A program made the position numbers and the translations under genes. The notes beneath the pieces were generated by a model, which did not search any database, had not been told where the DNA came from, and saw only the letters and a program-made list of their open reading frames with translations. Positions 62,085-64,000 of a stretch of DNA of 64,000 bases are shown piece after piece (the stretch's first letter is position 1; each line of letters starts with the position of its first letter). The stretch lies in assembly GCA_965202875.1 (NCBI GenBank), contig OZ241870.1, forward strand, positions 1,860,001 to 1,924,000, in the 5' to 3' direction. This DNA is from HK1 sp965202875 (GTDB lineage Bacteria > Pseudomonadota > Gammaproteobacteria > HK1).

Positions 62085-62302
62085 CGGAACGTATCGACGT
62101 CCTCGGGCGGGGGATCGTCAGGCTCGACGATGTCTCCGCTGCCATGACGCAGGAGATCGACGAGGCTGCCGGGCCACTCCGCAGCAGCCGCTTCCCGGAT
62201 GAGCGTGCCCACCCAGGCGGACAGGCTCCTGTTCTCCTCGCTGGCGCACTTGCGTGCGGCTGCAAGGACGCCGGCCGGGAGATAAATGGTCACTTGCGCC
62301 AT
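62081..62302 (-). CDS. vapB: VapB-like ribbon-helix-helix antitoxin
   Basis: 73 residues from ATG 62302: MAQVTIYLPAGVLAAARKCA and SEENRSLSAWVGTLIREAAA form the RHH DNA-binding fold, with an acidic tail (GDIVEPDDPPPEDVDTF) that would wrap the toxin. Coupled to vapC. Confidence 0.85.
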   Translation of the reverse strand: MAQVTIYLPAGVLAAARKCASEENRSLSAWVGTLIREAAAAEWPGSLVDLLRHGSGDIVEPDDPPPEDVDTFR

Positions 62303-62539
62303 GCGCTGAATGTATGCCTGTAAGTATACTTGCCGCAAGCCCGACTACGCTGCCCCCGATGGCGGACGACTCCATGCCCCGCGCATTCGTCAGCGAATGC
62401 ATTCGATTTCAGACACCGCCGGGGACGTGTGGCGCACAAACGCCGGCGCACCAAGGCTCGACCCTCTCTTCGTCATGGGACAGGTGCGAGGTCGGCGAAC
62501 CATCGCCCGCCCTCGGCCCGGAGTTCTTCGGTCCGGCCG

Positions 62540-63085
62540 TCACTCCAGCGCGTCGAGGATCGCGTCCACCTTATCGGGGGTCAGGTTCTCGTGGTAGACG
62601 TGGTCCACCATCATCATCGGCGCCCCGCAGCAGGCGGCCAGGCACTCCTCCTCCGGCTTGAGGTAGATACGGCCGTCGGCGGTGCTCTCGCCCACCTCGA
62701 TGCCGAGCTTCTTCTCGGTGTGCGCCACGATCGCGTCGGAGCCGCACAACATGCAGGAGATGTTCGTGCACACCGAGACGCTGTGGCGGCCCACCGGGCG
62801 GGTCTCGAACATGGAATAGAAGCTCGCCGCCTCGTAGACCCAGATCGGCGGGAGGTCGAGGTAGGCGGCCACCGCATTCATCAGCTCTTCGGTGAGGTAG
62901 CCGTGGTTCTGGTGCTGTGCCTCCCGCAACGCGGCGAGGACCGCCGAGCGCCGCTGCTCCGGCGGGTAGCGCTTCAGCCAGCGATCGATCTCGTGCCGGG
63001 TGTGCTCGCTCAGCACGCGGCACGCCTCGTCGCGGGTCGTCGGCTGCGCGATCGCGAGCGTGGCGGTGTCGGGGGACTGGGGCAT
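62540..63085 (-). CDS. nuoE: NADH-quinone oxidoreductase subunit E
   Basis: The thioredoxin-like [2Fe-2S] subunit of complex I. 181 residues with HEIDRWLKRYPPEQRRSAVL, VAAYLDLPPIWVYEAASFYS, and the cluster cysteines in VCTNISCMLCGSDAI and EECLAACCGAPMMMVD. The ATG at 63085 overlaps the stop of a short duplicated reading frame rather than that of nuoD directly. Confidence 0.95.
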   Translation of the reverse strand: MPQSPDTATLAIAQPTTRDEACRVLSEHTRHEIDRWLKRYPPEQRRSAVLAALREAQHQNHGYLTEELMNAVAAYLDLPPIWVYEAASFYSMFETRPVGRHSVSVCTNISCMLCGSDAIVAHTEKKLGIEVGESTADGRIYLKPEEECLAACCGAPMMMVDHVYHENLTPDKVDAILDALE

Positions 63086-63192
63086 CAGCGGTCGATCTCG
63101 TCCCGGATGCGATCGCCCGGCGCGCGGCACGCCTCCCCGCGGGTCATCGGCTGCGTGGTCGCGAGGGCCGCGGTGTCCGGCGACTGCGGCAT
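63085..63192 (-). repeat. Tandem duplicate of the nuoE 5' end (decoy 35-codon frame)
   Basis: The 107 bases upstream of the real nuoE start are a diverged copy of the first 107 bases of nuoE. The copy starts MPQSPDTAALATTQPMTRGE and stops at ..RDEIDR, and both its start and its stop reproduce the TGATG coupling junction. So the order is nuoD, 35-codon copy, nuoE, all translationally coupled. Confidence 0.85.
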
Positions 63193-64000
63193 CAGCGGTC
63201 GATCTCGCCGAACACGATGTCCATGGTCCCGATGATCGCGACCACGTCCGCGAGCATATGACCCTGGATCATCTCGTTCATGGCCGCGAGATGCGCGAAT
63301 CCGGGCGCCCGCACCTTGAGCCGGTAGGGCTTGTTCGCGCCGTCCGAGACCAGGTAGACGCCGAACTCGCCCTTGGGATGCTCGACCGCCGCGTAGGCCT
63401 CCCCCCGCGGCACGCAGTACCCCTCCGTGAACAGCTTGAAGTGGTGGATGAGGGCTTCCATGTCCTCCTTCATCTCTTCGCGGGCGGGCGCGGTGAGCTT
63501 GTGGTCATCCAGCATCACCGGGCCCGGGTTCGCGCGCAGCCAGTCCACGCACTGGCGCACGATGCGGTTGGACTGGCGCATCTCCTCCACCCGGACCAGG
63601 TAGCGGTCGTAGCAGTCGCCGTTCACCCCCACCGGGACGTCGAAGTCGACCCGGTCGTAGACCTCGTAGGGCTGCTTCTTGCGGAGATCCCATTCGACGC
63701 CGGAGCCGCGCAGCATCGGACCGGAGAACCCCAGCTCCACCGCGCGCTCCGGGGCCACCACCCCGATCCCCACGGTGCGCTGCTTCCAGATGCGGTTCTC
63801 CGTGAGCAGGGTCTCGTACTCGTCCACGCAGCCGGGGAAGCGCTCGGTGAACGCCTCGATGAAGTCGAGCAGCGAGCCCTGCCGGGCCGCGTTGAGCCGC
63901 TCCAGATCCCGCCCGCTGCGGCCCGGCGCCTGGAGGTGCTGCGGCATCCGCTCGGGGAGGTCCCGGTAGACGCCCCCGGGGCGGTACCAGGTGGCGTGCA
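63192..64000 (-). CDS. nuoD: NADH-quinone oxidoreductase subunit D (truncated by window edge)
   Basis: The C-terminal ~269 residues of the 49-kDa quinone-site subunit of complex I. Seen: ATWYRPGGVYRDLPERMPQH at the window edge, FPGCVDEYETLLTENRIWKQ, VELGFSGPMLRGSGVEWDLR, KQPYEVYDRVDFDVPVGVNG, and the terminal PYRLKVRAPGFAHLAAMNEM followed by DVVAIIGTMDIVFGEIDR. The 5' part continues beyond base 64000. Confidence 0.96.
   Translation of the reverse strand, partial: HATWYRPGGVYRDLPERMPQHLQAPGRSGRDLERLNAARQGSLLDFIEAFTERFPGCVDEYETLLTENRIWKQRTVGIGVVAPERAVELGFSGPMLRGSGVEWDLRKKQPYEVYDRVDFDVPVGVNGDCYDRYLVRVEEMRQSNRIVRQCVDWLRANPGPVMLDDHKLTAPAREEMKEDMEALIHHFKLFTEGYCVPRGEAYAAVEHPKGEFGVYLVSDGANKPYRLKVRAPGFAHLAAMNEMIQGHMLADVVAIIGTMDIVFGEIDR

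Overview
The window is a high-GC chromosomal segment. Gene order points to a gammaproteobacterium. Two blocks carry most of that inference: ubiI/ubiH/pepP facing zapB-like/zapA/6S RNA/5-FCL/EVE (11.8-19.1 kb), and pyrF-lapB-ihfB-rpsA-cmk-aroA-tyrA-pheA-gyrA (37.8-48.9 kb). Both are classic gammaproteobacterial neighbourhoods. No rRNA or tRNA was recognised, so the genus is not assignable.

Layout. 0-4.3 kb: 3' part of cobN, a decayed group II intron reverse transcriptase and a FitA/VapC-type toxin-antitoxin pair. 4.4-12.3 kb: selA, rpiA, an orphan TRAP solute-binding protein, a hydantoinase B-type protein, a HisC-like aminotransferase and a GFA-domain protein. 12.3-22.3 kb: ubiquinone hydroxylases, pepP, zapA, 6S RNA, folate salvage, a second (broken) toxin-antitoxin locus and ilvA. 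22.5-28.3 kb: a CobW-type GTPase, a YtcJ-like amidohydrolase and a PuuD/PuuA-like pair.

28.5-36.1 kb is a compact type II-C CRISPR-Cas locus. It contains a tracrRNA on the minus strand with its own promoter and terminator, cas9, cas1 (starting inside cas9), cas2, an intervening DUF222-HNH nuclease gene, and a nine-repeat array whose first repeat supplies the stop codon of that nuclease gene. Catalytic residues of Cas9, Cas1 and Cas2 are all present. The tracrRNA anti-repeat, the orientation of its terminator and a -10-like end of the repeat agree that crRNAs are read from the minus strand. One spacer encodes a peptide typical of the phage DUF5131 (Gp37/Gp68) family, so the system has probably sampled phages.

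36.3-48.9 kb is core metabolism (argA, then the pyrF-to-gyrA block on the minus strand). Within it lapA, serC and hisC are missing from their usual places, and pheA is shortened. 49.3-55.3 kb holds catabolic genes: an alpha/beta hydrolase, an HyuC-like amidohydrolase, an MFS transporter, a class IV aminotransferase and a shortened CoxM-like flavoprotein. 55.4-58.8 kb is a small island: two tandem NHLP-leader RiPP-like precursor genes without any maturase, two DUF1640-like coiled-coil membrane proteins and a frameshifted tyrosine recombinase. 58.9-64 kb: an isoquinoline-1-oxidoreductase-like pair, a VapBC pair and the start of the nuo operon (nuoE, nuoD) with a tandem duplication at the junction.

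A recurring theme is short repeats that enter genes in frame (cobN, the cobW-like gene, ubiH, the DUF222-HNH gene) and also lie between genes, along with many gene remnants. The genome is repeat-rich and subject to duplication and decay.
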